From: Argentina anserina | Lineage: Eukaryota > Streptophyta > Magnoliopsida > Rosales > Rosaceae | Length of the DNA: 64,000 nucleotides | Direction of reading: 5' to 3' | Assembly: GCF_933775445.1 (NCBI RefSeq) | Contig: NC_065874.1 | Coordinates: 19,425,001 to 19,489,000, forward strand | Shown: positions 16,401 to 28,138 of the stretch, piece by piece | Layout: every line of letters starts with the position of its first letter | Position numbering within the stretch: position 1 is the stretch's first letter | Translations under genes and position numbers: made by a program | Notes under the pieces: model-generated | Told to the model about the DNA's origin: nothing | The model's database searches: none | Seen by the model: the letters and a program-made list of their open reading frames with translations, nothing else

Positions 16401-17798
16401 GGATTACTAACAGGGAAAATTCAGGCAGACAAGGCATCACCTGTGTTGCTAAATCACCAATAGCCAACCGTGAAAGAACAACTTTGGCTCCACACTGCAC
16501 ACACTTATCCAGCTTGTCATAGATAATATTCCATTCAGCATCAACAATGGACTGATACTGGGATGGGTCTGACAATCTGCAAGGAGATGAAAACATTTTT
16601 TTAAAAAAAACATACGAAAATTGATAGAAACACATTTCAAATGGAGCGACATGACCCTTACCTGATCTCAGCATTTTCTTTCTCGGATTTAAGCTCCAAT
16701 TCAATATTTAGTATCAGTATCTTAGGATTGAGAAACTTCTTTGGTTGCTGTTCAAAACCGGCATAAGAAAATGTCTTCTTAAAGGCAACGCCATTTACTA
16801 GAAAGGAATCACGCATGTTACCACCAGAAACCTGTACAAGTGGCACCAACTCCACAATGAATATCACTCCCAGAAAAAGCAAGCCCCTTTCAGTGCCAAC
16901 AGTATGGTATTCCTGCCGAGAAATTTACCTTCTTAATTCCGATCATGTTAAGACGATCGTCATCACCAATGGCAATGACAGCATCTACAACCATTTTTGC
17001 AAAGAAGTCCTTCTCTCCACCGATGAGCTTTGAGGAGAGTGTGGTGGCGGCACAGTTAGCTAGCAGCTCCTTCTTCTCTTGGAGGCTCTTGCCCTCAATG
17101 CTGGTAGCAAGTTGTTTGATTCTCTCAATGGCCTGATCCAACAACAACAAGCATTAACCACAACCACAACCACAGTCTGTAAAAAAAAAATTAATAATAA
17201 TAATAATTACCAAATAGCTAGCGGTTCGGAAACTCCTGATCAAATTCTGGGGGTGGACCCCGTCCTCAACAAAAGGCTTGGCCTCGTTGAGAAACTCGCC
17301 GGCGAGCAGAACAACCGTAGTTGTCCCATCACCAACCTGCACCGAAAACACATTCAAACTCAGGAAATCGGAATCTGAGATCGGTAAGCTAAGTGAGTGA
17401 GAGATTGATAAGGATAGATAACCTCAGAGTCCTGAGACTTGGCGATGTCGACGAGGATCTTGGCGGCGGGGTGAACGATGTCGAGAAGCTTCATGATGGT
17501 GGCGCCATCGTTGGAGATGGTGACATTGCCCTTGTCGTCGTGGATGAGCTTGTCCATGCCGCGAGGGCCGAGGGTGGTCCTGACGACGTCGGCGACGGCG
17601 GTGCAGGCGTTGATGTTGCTGATGAGCTGTGCCTTCCCTTGAGAGGTGTCCGTGCCCTCCTTGAGAAGTATGATCTGCGGTTGCTGTGTGTTCATTTTCA
17701 CCACCACAACAAAAAGCAACAGAGTCAGAAGATTACAGAGACCCAACTAATACTATGAGAGAGAGAGAGAGAGACGGGCGTACCATCATACTCGCCAT
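13481..17798 (-). CDS. CCT7: CCT/TRiC chaperonin subunit eta (T-complex protein 1 eta)
   Basis: One of eight subunits of the cytosolic group II chaperonin that folds actin, tubulin and other proteins with ATP. Fourteen exons on the minus strand: 17784-17798, 17423-17683, 17211-17336, 16929-17132, 16662-16831, 16441-16576, 15901-16017, 15624-15743, 15401-15499, 15229-15318, 14367-14448, 14076-14164, 13887-13961 and 13481-13582. They give 561 residues, as expected for the family. Key ATP-site motifs are present: GPRGMDK at residues 44-50, DGATI in the next stretch, GDGTT at 94-98 (start of exon 3) and PGGGA in exon 9. The C-terminus is the Gly/Arg-rich tail typical of the eta subunit, ending RGMRRR. 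Exon 1 codes only five residues (MASMM). I chose it over a Met just upstream of exon 2 because CAG acceptor joining then restores the standard [10 protein letters not shown] start. Confidence 0.96.
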
Positions 17799-17854
17799 TG
17801 TTGCAGATGAAAAGGAGAAGAGCGAGCGAGAGAGGGAGATAGAGAGTTGGGAAC

Positions 17855-17862
17855 TAGGGTTT
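17855..17862 (-). promoter_or_regulatory. Telo-box in the CCT7 leader
   Basis: AAACCCTA on the minus strand lies about 57 bases upstream of the CCT7 start codon. This motif is common in leaders and promoters of plant genes for translation and protein folding. Its role here is inferred from position only. Confidence 0.5.
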
Positions 17863-17947
17863 AGTGACTGTTTTATGGTTTTTACACTAGAGAGCAACCT
17901 TCTCACCTTCTCATATTGGCCGTTGATTTCTTTTCTTATTTGGACTC

Positions 17948-19205
17948 TTGACACTTGAAATTCGAAAAAAAATCAAATAAGATTTAAAAATTAGAAAAAA
18001 ATCAGTTTCTAAAATTACTTATACTGTTGCCCCTATTTTTCGCCAAAATTACAAAGAATGCCACGGCCATTTTTTTTTTTCACAGAAGTCGTAACACCAC
18101 CTTCGTCTTTGACCCGCACCTTTTGACTAAATCAAGATTGGGGTTGACCTCGTCGGCGTCATTGATGGCAAGGTCGATTCTAGGGTGCTCGTCGAGGATA
18201 GAGAGAGAGATCTTGAAATTGCAGGCTTGGTCCTAGGTTTGCTTTGAGGCCAGGACGCCGAGAAGGTTGGTATTGCTGCAGATGCAGCTAACCGGAAAAA
18301 GAAACCCAGATATGGGTTTAAGGGAGAAGATGATTAAGAGGTGCCCATAGCAGTTCATGGTTCTTCTTCTTCTTCTTCTTGTGCGTCTCCTCCTCCTTCT
18401 CCTCCTCATCACAACAGTTATATAAAACAATGTGACAATGGGTGGGTGTGACAGCAGTATGCGGGTGTGACAGGTAGTGTGACAGGAGGTGTGACAGCAG
18501 CTGTGATAAGTAGTGTGACAGCATCTGTGACAGGATCTGTGACAGCATCTGTGACAGGATTTTGTGACAGCATCTGTGACAACATCTGTGATAGGTAGTG
18601 TGACAGCGGGTGTGATAGGTAGTGTGATAGGATCTGTGACAACATCTGTGACAGGATCTGTGACAACATATGTGATAGGTAGTGTGACAGCGGGTGTGAT
18701 AGGTAGTGTGATAGGATCTGTGACAGTATCTGTGATAGGTAGTGTGACAACATCTGTGATAGGTAGTGTGACAGCGGACAACATCTATGACAGGATATGT
18801 GACAGTATCTATGTAAATAAATAGTGTCACAACTTCTATGACAGTGGGTATGATAACGGTTGTGACAGTAGGTGTGACAGTTAAGAGATAGTGTGACAGT
18901 GTTTGTGACAGTGATTGTGATAGGAGGTGTGACATGCCTAGAAAAAATGTGGAAATATGCGAAATTTTGTTAAAATTCAAATGAAATTGATATAAGTATG
19001 CTCAGAATGAAGAAAATAGCTAGAATTAGGGAACCTTGAGCTTCGGTTTTGCCAGAATTGCTTGGAGCACCTCCATCGATGGCGGCAACCCTTTGCGATG
19101 GTTGTTGCGCCTTGTACGGTTGGTTGATTCGGAGTGGGTAGTATATCAAATGAAAGAGGGGAGCGAGATCTTTCTAACGGTACCAATCTCGTCAAATAAA
19201 AAAAA
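17948..19205 (+). repeat. 12-bp-minisatellite repeat family, copy A
   Basis: First of at least three copies of a dispersed repeat with no coding domain. It opens with an AT-rich block resembling the start of copy B (compare 17948-18010 with 19212-19265). An internal segment follows, then a long minisatellite (18426-18935), then a conserved 250-base tail starting at the array's last GTGTGACATGC. The tail (about 18930-19200) is closely matched by 19350-19615 and more distantly by 34280-34560. No terminal inverted repeat or target duplication could be fixed, so the superfamily is unknown. Confidence 0.7.
18426..18935 (+). repeat. TGTGAC/T 12-bp minisatellite array, long
   Basis: About 40 head-to-tail units of 12 bases, each starting TGTGAC or TGTGAT and followed by six variable bases such as AGCATC, AGGTAG, AACATC or AGCGGG. 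Because 12 is divisible by three, long stop-free frames exist on both strands. They read as four-residue periods such as SVTT-SVIG. There is no sign that they are translated. Confidence 0.9.
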
Positions 19206-19211
19206 TCACTT

Positions 19212-19860
19212 TTGACACATGAAATTAGAAAACAATCAAGTAAGATTTCAAAATTAGAATTTAGTCACTCAGTAGGTGTGACAGCGTCTGTGACAGTGTC
19301 TGTGACAACGTCTGTGACAGTGTCTGTGACAGCATCTGTGACAGGAGGTGTGACATGCTGAGAGGAAATGTGGAAATATGTGAAATTTTGTTAAAATTCA
19401 AATGAGATTGGTATAAGTATACTCAGAATGAAGAGAATAGCAGGAATTAGGGAACTTTGAGCTTCGGTTTCGCCGGAATTGCTTGAAGCACCATCATTGA
19501 TGGCAGCAACCCTTTGCGATGGTTATTGCGCCTTGTACGGTTGTTGATTCGGAGTGGGTAGTATATCAAATGAAAGAGGAGAGCGAGATCTTTCTAACGG
19601 TACCAATTTCATCAAAATCTATCGCCGAACGAAAAAGTTATGGCCGAAATTAGAAAAAGAAAGAAAAAAAAGAAGAAAAATAGTAAGAAATGGGAAATTA
19701 GTTTATAAAATATTTTTAAAGTGACTATTTTCTAATTTTGTTGACCTTTTTATAATTTCCACTTAAATGTGATGACATTTTTATAATTAATTCATAAGTA
19801 GTGACTTTTTTCTAATATAAATTAGGAGATGATACTTTTTTATAATTTGCCTTTATTTTA
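19212..19860 (+). repeat. 12-bp-minisatellite repeat family, copy B
   Basis: Second copy lying directly behind copy A in the same orientation. The array is short here: about seven TGTGAC units at 19272-19360. The tail is near-identical to that of copy A, then continues through an AT-rich end with repeated GTGACTnTTTTCTAAT-like words to about 19860. The same AT-rich end is recognisable at 45801-45950, beyond the Copia insertion in copy C. Confidence 0.7.
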
Positions 19861-20284
19861 TTAATTTCTCTTTTTCTTAGGTAAAAACATTTAAGTTCGT
19901 ATTGTAGAAAATGACCTTCCCAATGCCCGCATGTTGTGAGAGAAAACACAAGCTGGCGTACGTTAATATTTTCATATTCATATTTTTTATTTTTAAAATA
20001 AAACTAAGAAATATATTTCTCAAAACACATAAAGTGTAAATTAAAAATATTTTCAATTTTTATGGGAAAAAGTGAAAAACACCTTTGACATTTGCACTTT
20101 TTTATTTTCTCGATTTCATTTTTTTAATTTGTTTTGAAATTTTTTTTCAAAAATGTCACCGAACAAGGCAAGTCGAATTTTTTTGCAGCAAATATTTTCC
20201 TTTTTACTCATTTCTATGACTCATCTTAAAATAATAGGCATTTCCACATAAGATTTATCTTTAAATGGAGATAAACCTTGTTAG
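19861..20284. other. AT-rich spacer
   Basis: Strongly AT-rich sequence between the minisatellite repeats and the first LINE. No open frame or element boundary is visible. The last bases (20262-20298) resemble the sequence just after the LINE poly(A) at 22932-22968, possibly an eroded target duplication. Confidence 0.4.
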
Positions 20285-21061
20285 TTGATTCAAATTCTTA
20301 AAATGGAGATAAACCTTATTCCTCTAAGCTCTCCTAATGTGAGTGATAAGTTGTACTCAAAATTGGAAAAGAATGGCTCCTTTTCAATGAAGTCCTCTTA
20401 TCAGTATGCTTTCCTTCATTCTTCTAGTTTTTCTCCAATTGTTCAAACTGTTGAGATGAATTATTGGAAGAAGTTGTGGAAGACATGTATTCCTAATAAG
20501 GCTAAGGTTTATGCTTGGTGCGTCAGTTTGGATATTCTTCCTTCCCTTGGTAGTTTGAGTTCCAAACATGTAGAGACTGATACGTTGGTATGTGTGTTGT
20601 GATAGTGCTATTGAGTCTACATTTCATTTATGCCATGATTGTGTCTTCACTAGGTCAGTGATCTCTATGAACTAGAGTTTCTTAGATGAGGTACTGTTCA
20701 TACCATTGCTTTGGAATGATTGATCATTGTGCTCAAAGTGTATTAGTTTTTCTTTGTTTGGGGAGCTTTTCTTTCTCCTGTGGAGTGTTTGGAAGAAGCG
20801 TAATGAGAGGACTTTGAATTAGATGTCTATGATTTGGACTGATGTAAGTATTCAGGCACATGCTTATTTATAAAATTTCCAGTTTCATAATACCAAGGTT
20901 CCGAAAGTGCAAGTTCCGCGAGAGTTAGTTATCTAGAAGGCTCTTTCGGTTGGTTTTTTTTCAAAATCAATACTGATGGCGCCTTTCATCAGAACACTAG
21001 AAGTGAGGGATGTGGTTTTGTGATAAGGGATATTTTTGGGACTATGGTAGTGGGTGGACCT

Positions 21062-21848
21062 TAGGGCTGGACTTTTTGACACCGAAAAAACCGAAACCGA
21101 CCATAACCGAACCGCACCGAAACTGAGAAACTGGAACAGAACAGAATCACCGCGTCGGTGTCGGAAACCAAACCGAACCGAGTAATTGGTGCCGGTTATC
21201 GGTTTCATGCTTTTAAAAAACCGGTGGAAACCGAACCGAACCGAGAATTGACATTTAAGGTTATAACTTGTATTTGATGAACATATGTAATCGATTGGGT
21301 GCTTATGCAAAACATATATTTGGTAATAAATATATACATGTATAGATATGTGATTTTGTACAAGGTAATATATGATTTTGATTTTTGTATGTGTACAATT
21401 ATGCATGCAGAGATCTAATGTAATGTTTTTGGGTTTTGTCAACTAGCTCTCATGTTAAGACAAGTCTGAACATCCGGTGATGAAACTCATGGGGTTTAAT
21501 GTTTATTTTGGTTAACTTGTTGTGTTTAAGCAAAACACTATTTTTGTTTACTTAATATTTGAGTTCTTGATATTTAGTGAATATAACTTAATTAAAGTAT
21601 TGAACTTGTAGCTTACTCCTTCACTTTTAATCTTTTTATTTTCACTAGTCAAGTACGAAATGTCAATAAGGATATTAGGTTTTGTAACCGAAACAAAACC
21701 GAAACCGAACCGAATTATAGGTTAACCGAAACCGCGGTTTCTATGTATATTTTTCAGTTTCGGTTTTGGAAAACATGAAACCGAAAATTCGGTGTTGGTT
21801 TTCGGTTAGTGCTCATAAACTAAACCGTTGGCACCGAGTCCAGCCCTA
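21062..21848. mobile_element. Non-autonomous hAT-type element with CCGAAA-rich interior
   Basis: A 787-bp element flanked by a perfect 8-bp target duplication, GTGGACCT (21054-21061 and 21849-21856). Termini are inverted: TAGGGCTGGACT on the left and its complement at the right end. An 8-bp TSD with this terminus fits hAT. The interior near each end is rich in AACCGAAACCG words on the left and their complement (CGGTTTCGG) on the right, giving fold-back potential. It encodes no transposase. Confidence 0.9.
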
Positions 21849-22111
21849 GTGGACCTAGTCTAGTTCCTTGTCTTGTTTTGGCTGAGCATGACTTTGTTCC
21901 TGCTATTGTGGAGACTGGTGCTCAAGAGGTACATCGTCAACTTCTTTTTTTGATGTGCCTAAGCTGTTCGGGGAGACTCTATGATGATGTGGTTAAGGTT
22001 TTGAAACATCAGGATAACTTGTTGGTTTAATATATTAGTAGGAGAGGCAACAAGGTTGCTCACATTCTTGCTGCTAAAGCTTGTTCTCTAGATTAGAATG
22101 GTTATTATTTT

Positions 22112-22819
22112 GGCAAAATTGTCAAAATACATCTTGAATTTAGCTCAAATTGTCAATTTACACCCCGAACTTGTAAATGTAAAAATTTATCTCCTCAGCT
22201 TGCCAAAAAGTGTCGGTTTGCACACTCATCGTTAAATTTAACATTTTTCATCCAATTTGTGGTCATATGCCATTCACATCATAACATTTTTGTCATTTAA
22301 TATTTATTTCATTTACTTCACGATATTTATCTTTCTTAATAATTTTTTTTCTAAAATAACGATACATAATTACGACCATAAGTGAAGAACTAAAACTAAT
22401 TAATTTTGTTTATAGTCTCTAGCAATCGTCAAGTTTACTTCCAATGTTTTGTCGTTTCAGAGGTTTGAGTTTTGTCTTGTGTCCTCACTTAATTAGCTGA
22501 TGATGAATGTTAAGTGTACTAGCGGGAAAAAAAATATTAAGAAAAAAAATCATGAAGTAAATGAGTGAACAAATATAATTGTACAAATATTAAAGTCTTT
22601 GTGTTTTTTGTTATTAAAATAAAATATATATTAAATAATAAAAATGCCCATCATGTGCATGACACGTGACCACAAATTGTGTGAAAAATGTTGAATTTAT
22701 GGTGATGATGCAAATTGATAATTTTTACCAAGTTGATGAGGTAAATTTTCGCATTTACAAGTTCGGGGTGTAAATTGACAATTTGAGTAAAGTTCAGAGT
22801 GTATTTTAGTAATTTTGCC
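22112..22819. mobile_element. MULE-type MITE with long inverted ends
   Basis: A 708-bp element flanked by a perfect 9-bp target duplication, TATTATTTT (22103-22111 and 22820-22828), the length produced by Mutator transposases. The inverted ends are about 100 bases long, begin GGCAAAATT and share the stretch TGTCAATTTACACCCCGAAC. The interior is AT-rich and non-coding. It inserted near the 3' end of LINE A. Confidence 0.92.
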
Positions 22820-25763
22820 TATTATTTTTCAGTTTCTTCTTTTTAAATGGTGTCGTTACGACATAACTTTATACTATCTAATTCTTTTTCTTTCAATAAA
22901 TGGCTTACCTTCATCTTTAAAAAAAATCCTTGAAATGGAAATAAACCTTATGGAGTTTATTCAAATTCTTTTGGGGTCTGGATGGATTCTCGGAAACTTT
23001 TCACCATGCTTACTAGGATATTACTAACTCTCTTATTCAAGTTCTTTTGGGGTCTGATGGATTCTTGGGAACTTTTTACCATACTTACTGGGATATTAAT
23101 TATTAACTCTCTTATCCTTGAGGCCACCACGCACTCCTTCCAGAATCAGACGCTTTTCATGAAGTTCAATCATACTTTCAATGCTCTCATCCCTAATGTT
23201 GCAAATCTGGAGTCGGCAATGCAATTTCAACCAATTGCTCTCTGCAATTTTGCTTACAAGATCCTGACTAAGATCATTGCCTGCCGCCTCAAACCCTTCA
23301 TGCCTTCCCTCATTACGGAAAACCAATGTGCTTTTGTCACGAATAGATTGATCCAAGATAACATCATTGTTGCTCATGAATGTTTTCATCACTTTACGCT
23401 AAGGAAGGCGGGGCCGATTGCCAACATGGCACTTATACTTGACATGAACAAAGCCTACAACCAGTTTGAATGGAGCTTCGTCGAGTATGTTCATCAGAAA
23501 ATGGGGTTTGCTCATGAGTGGGTTAATCTGGTCATGGCTTGTGTTACATCGGCTTCCTTTGCGGTTTTAGTGAATGGGGCACCGGGTAAAACTTTCAAGC
23601 TAACTCGTGGCTTGAGGCAGGGGGATCATCTCTCTCTGTTCTTTTTTGTTTTCATCAATGTTGTTCTTTCGGTCATGATCAGTCGGTTATGCTAGGAGAA
23701 CTTACATGAATCTTTCCGTCTCAGAGCTGGTGGTCCGAAAATCAGTCATTTGTTCTTCGCGGATGATTCTCTCTTCTTTTTGAAGGCCAGTCGGGCAACT
23801 TACACTTCTTCACTACTGTGTTGCCTTGGGTCAGTCTATTAATCTTCAGAAATCTTCATTGTATTTTAGTCCTGACACCGAGACTATTGATTCTCTCAGT
23901 GCTATTCTGGGAATGACGACAGTGGAGGATCCAGGTAAGTAATGGGGACTACCCACCATTTAGGGTATATCCAAGGTCTCGACACTTGGCTATGTACTTG
24001 AGAACATTGAGGAGAAGATCTTTGGTTGGAATCAAGCCTCTCTCTCTCTCCGGCTGGTAAGGAGATCACGATAAAGGTTGTTGCCTTGGCGGCGCCCACT
24101 TTTCCTATGTATGTTCTCAAATTCCCGAAGTCGTCGTGCTCCAAAATTAATTCTTCCCTGGCTAACTTCTGGTGGGTAAACAGAGTTGGTAGGGGTATCC
24201 ATTGGAAGAGTTGGGATGCACTTGGGATGGCGAAATCGAATGGTGGTCTTGGTTTCCATAGTATGGAAGAGTTTAATTTAGCTCTTTTGGCAAAGCTAGG
24301 GTGGCGGATTCTCTGTAACCCAAACTCACTTTAGGTTAAAGTGCTAAAGCATAGATACTACCCGGATGCCTCTTTTTCTTGATGCCAAAAAAGGGAGCCT
24401 GCTTGCATCGCGGATTTGGTCGAGCATACTTGATGGCAAAAAGTTGTTAGCTGAGAGTTTGTTATGGCAAGTCAACAATGGTGATTCGATTGACTTTTGA
24501 GTTGACAATTGGATTCCTAATTTGCCTAGGAGTAATCTCAAGGCACTCTGGCCATGTAGAACTTTGTTCACTCATGTTTCAAACTTCATTGACCAGGACC
24601 TTGGAGTGTGGAATTTGACTAGTATTAGCCATGCTTTGGATGTCGCATCTTTACAGCATATCTTGGTCACATCTTTTGGAGGGAGAAGGGATGCAGACAA
24701 ATTAGCATGGAGAGACTAATCTTCCGGTCAGTACTCGGTTCACTCTGGGTATTCCAGATGCTCTACCAATCAATCTCTCATGATATCTCTCCATCCCCAT
24801 CACTCACATTCCACTCCTCCAATGATTTGAAATTGGATATGAAAAGTTAAAGTCCCTGCAAAGAGAAAGTTAAAGTCCCTCCAAAGCTTAGCTTTTTTCT
24901 GTGGCGTGCCATATCTGGTGCCATTGCCACGAACCAGAACCTTTTGGGTGCCACTTAGCGAAAGAGCCAATGAGCCAAATCTTCAATCATAATCAAGAAT
25001 CAATTGAACACTCTCTGTTTCTATGCATGTGGGCTCAGTGCTCCTGGTTTGCTCACCCCTTGTCCCACCATATCCACCTCAGTCTTTTATCTCTATACAT
25101 CAATGGACAGGGGGGTCGTCCCATGACCAAGTGAAGCCTAAAGCAAAAACTAAGAGAGGCCTTATATTAGAAAAAAATATATATCACTTTTGATTTCACA
25201 TTTCTTTCATAGCAAAATGTATTACATGTTACTTAAGTGATGAATAAACTAGACTATGTAATAGCATTAACAATATATAAGAAGCTTGATACAAAAAACA
25301 TGCTAAAATAATTTCATGTTCAGTTGAATGACATTTTTTCTTTCCCTTTCAAGATGCAAAAAGGTTGATCAAATTATCGTATTTGAACTTTTGAACGAAT
25401 TTCTTTCAATAGACAACATGGCAAATTCATTCAACCATTCTTGTGATATGGTTGGTCGTAAGTACAATTTTATAAGCTTAAGAGCTTAAATAGAGGAAGA
25501 TTGGAAGAGATTAGAGATATTACCTTTTAGATTGAGAGCTAAGAACAACGTTCCATTCCCAAACAGGTGCAAGATTGAGAAAACTTTTGTGGCATTTTTT
25601 TTAATCCCAAATTGTGAAACGTCGATTATTGTTTAGCTAAGTATATGTATATATATATATATATATGATGTAAAGACTATAGCCTCACGGTGTGCTACTG
25701 TTTCGCAGACTTCTCTTGTCTATCTCTAATTTTTTTTAACAAATATATATATATATATATATA

Positions 25764-26167
25764 CAGATTTTCTCAAATGCGGTCCGCACCAATGATTTTG
25801 GTGCGGATTTCCATCTTTTTACCACTTTTGATCGAATTTTCTCATCTCCACCGTTTAGTATCTAGATAATATTGTGTAGATCATCTCTGCAAAATTTCAG
25901 TCAATTTGGTAATCGTTAAGTCCATCAAAATCGAATAACAAATGGACGGACCAAATTCTGTCGAACCGTTACCGTTCATATTTTTAACAGGAAAACGCAA
26001 TTTTTAGGGCTTTAACGATTACCAAATTGGATGAAATTTTGCAGAGTTGATCTACACAATATTATCTAGATACTAGACGGTAGAGATGAGAAAATTTGAT
26101 CAAAAAGTGGTAAAAAGATAGAAATCCGCACCAAAATCTTGGTGCGGACCTCCGCAGCCAAGAAGGG

Positions 26168-26171
<4 letters not shown>
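25764..26171. mobile_element. Palindromic (fold-back) MITE in a TA microsatellite
   Basis: A 408-bp element whose two halves are inverted copies: about 165 bases on each side of a spacer near 25925-25990. Both ends start CAG and share the inner words GGTCCGCACCAA and GATTTTGG. TA repeats on both sides hide the target duplication length, so the superfamily is open. It has no coding potential. Confidence 0.85.

Positions 26172-26217
<46 letters not shown>
26172..26217. repeat. TA microsatellite
   Basis: Uninterrupted TA run on the right flank of the palindromic element. A shorter TA run lies on its left flank at 25744-25763 and another at 25641-25666. Confidence 0.9.
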
Positions 26218-26222
<5 letters not shown>

Positions 26223-26445
26223 AAAGAGGAGGCCTTCTAATTTATGGGGCCTAAGTCTTGAGCCTTGCCTGCCTTGGTCTTAGGTCGGCCCTGTCGGTGG
26301 ATCTCTTTACACACACTTTCATCTCGGAGTGGAGGTAAAGAGGAGGATTTCTTCTCTACCTCTGTTGCGTTCATTATGTGGTATATCTAGAAGCAACGGT
26401 GTTCCTCGGTTTTTCATCATATTGTGCCTAATCCGATTTTTGTTG

Positions 26446-27390
26446 TGTTATAAAAACAGTGATATATTACATATATAATTCAATAGGCTGAATTATAAAT
26501 AATTATAAATCAGAAACGAAGAACACGAAAAGAAATTCAACCAAAATACCGAACGATTGATGATGGAAGAACTAGTTGAGACGTGTGTGATACCACAATG
26601 TCTTTAAGACGTTTACGCCTCCTCTACCGGTGCAAGGATGCTTGGCGCTTGTCTCCCAAGATATAACGACTAAATGATTCTAGGAAGTTGCACTGCTAAC
26701 TAGAACTTTCAACGAACTCGAAAGGTACCTCTTTCTATCACCAGAGACAAGCTAAGAATTTTGAGAGTGTGAGCGGATTGTGTTTCGAATGGAATGATGT
26801 TACAATGAAAGGATGGTGGCTATTTATACTGTGAGGATTTGCAATCAGCAATTAATAAGATGGTTGTTATAGAAATCAAAAGATCATAACATATATGAGT
26901 TACATATGTTACAAACATTGATTTCAATTATGTTATAATTCTCCATAACACACAATAACTCAGTTGTTACAAAAGAAGAATTTGAACAGTCAGAACCGAA
27001 TTTTCGGAAATGCAAAAAGAATCTGCGTTCCGACCATCAATTCGGTGTTGCATTCGTGACCTAGGATTTGCACCACCTGCGCGTGCGCAAGAGGGTATAA
27101 GATGGCTTACACACTTTACAATCCATACACAATGGATTCTATATAGTCATTTCAACACTTCTCTTTTCCAATGTGGGACAAATACATTTCCCTCATTCTA
27201 AGTAGCCATCTTTGAGTGACAATTTCTTATTCACTCACAAACCAAATTACACAAACAAACATATGATCGTATAGCCCTTATTATGGAGAACTCAAATCTA
27301 TGTTCATCTTTGATTAATTATAAGTTTAACTTAATTTAATTAATCAATTAAAATTTGATTTTAAATGGTTTTTCCAACCATTTTCCAACA
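26446..27390 (-). mobile_element. Solo LTR, Copia-type
   Basis: A 945-bp segment with TG...CA ends (TGTTATAAAA to TTTTCCAACA) flanked by a perfect 5-bp duplication, TGTTG (26441-26445 and 27391-27395). Read on the minus strand it starts TGTTGGAAAATGG and contains TTTGTCCCACATTGG (about 27169-27183). Both are familiar words of plant Copia LTRs, so I orient it as minus. No internal region remains, as after LTR-LTR recombination. Confidence 0.88.
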
Positions 27391-28138
27391 TGTTGCACAT
27401 ATAGGCCTATGGTGCAGCGGCGGAGTTTTTGGCAATTCCGGTTAATCTTAGTTCTCCTTCTCACCGTGGTGCTGTACATCCCACTGAGGCTGCTCGCTTT
27501 TGGAAACAGCCTATGGGTTCGGGTGTGAAGATTAATTCTGATGCCTCATGGTCGTTTGTGACTCTGGAATGTGGCCTTGTGACCATTGCTCGTAATGCTA
27601 CTGGTGTGGTTATTGGGGATCTGGCTGATGTTGAGGTTTTTATCTCCCCTTTAGCAGCTGAAGCTTTAGCTATTGAGCTAGGCTTGAAGTTTGCGAAATC
27701 CCTATATCTTCTTTCTTTTTTGGTGGAGTCGGACTCTCTGGTTCTTATCTCTACCTTTCAAACCCCTTATCTCTGTTTTACTAGATTGCTACGAATATTT
27801 TTGCCAGGATTTGAGCTAGTTCTTCATCCTTTGATAGTATTAACTGGTTGTGGACCAGTAGACAAACTAACGAGGTTGTGGATTGTGTTGCAGCTTTATC
27901 ATCAAGAAGGGAATGCTCGGTGGATTGGGTGCTTAACCCCCCGCCTACTGTTTTTTTTTTATAGTTTGTTTCTGCTCTAATATCTGTTTTTTAATTTCTC
28001 TAGTTCTGTGCTGCTCTGTTTTTAGTTTGCTTATGCTTCGGTTCTTGCACTGGAATATGTTTTTATTCTGGTCATTGTATTGTTCCTGTGAATCATTTGT
28101 GGTTCTTTCTTTAATGGGTCTCATTATTAAAAAAAAGT

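Larger units (their letters stand above)
20285..22927 (+). pseudogene. LINE retrotransposon A, decayed 3' part
   Basis: Remnant of a plant non-LTR retrotransposon on the plus strand. The segment at 20285-20670 encodes the zinc-binding domain that follows the reverse transcriptase in plant LINEs; its Cys/His cluster continues after a frameshift near 20595. An RNase H-like domain follows (INTDGAF at about 20970), with frame breaks. It is split at 21061 by a hAT-type element and resumes at 21849-21856 in the matching frame. A MULE-type element sits further along at 22112-22819. The 3' end is a short poly(A) near 22920-22927. The endonuclease and most of the RT are absent, so it is 5'-truncated and inactive. 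Confidence 0.8.
25108..26293. mobile_element. Non-autonomous hAT-type element in LINE B
   Basis: The ends are CAGGGGGGTCG on the left and the complement of CAGGGCCGACC on the right, with further shared words (GACCAAG, GGCCT). Flanking 8-mers are TCAATGGA and TCGGTGGA, which match at 6 of 8 positions, so this looks like a decayed hAT duplication. LINE B coding sequence resumes at the right border in a frame that fits. A younger palindromic element (25764-26171) sits inside it. Confidence 0.75.
22928..28138 (+). pseudogene. LINE retrotransposon B, decayed, with two later insertions
   Basis: A second plant LINE on the plus strand. Reverse transcriptase lies at about 23040-23800: GSDGF-like start, QFQPIALCN, LDMNKAYNQ, GLRQGDHLS and the catalytic FADD motif near 23757. 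Several stops and frameshifts interrupt it. The post-RT region continues through 24030-25100. It is broken by a hAT-type element (25108-26293), resumes for about 150 bases (26294-26445), is broken again by a solo Copia LTR (26446-27390), and resumes with an RNase H-like domain (KINSDASW, 27429-27900). It ends in a short poly(A) at 28131-28138. A local duplication near 22960-23090 repeats the TTCTTTTGGGGTCTG segment. The endonuclease is missing. Confidence 0.85.

Noticed and set aside
17360..17746. Alternative CCT7 start using an upstream Met in the exon 2 frame
   Set aside because: The extra hydrophobic N-terminal residues come from intron 1. The five-residue exon 1 with proper GT-AG borders gives the conserved N-terminus.
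17393..17758. 121-codon open frame on the plus strand over CCT7 exon 2
   Set aside because: It is the antisense shadow of a GC-rich exon and shows no domain.
18426..18935. CRISPR-like array
   Set aside because: The period is only 12 bases with no spacer structure, in a plant nuclear context. It is a minisatellite.
18233..18980. Long repetitive open frames on both strands (four-residue periods)
   Set aside because: They arise because the minisatellite period of 12 is divisible by three. The amino-acid pattern only mirrors the DNA repeat and no start, signal or domain supports translation.
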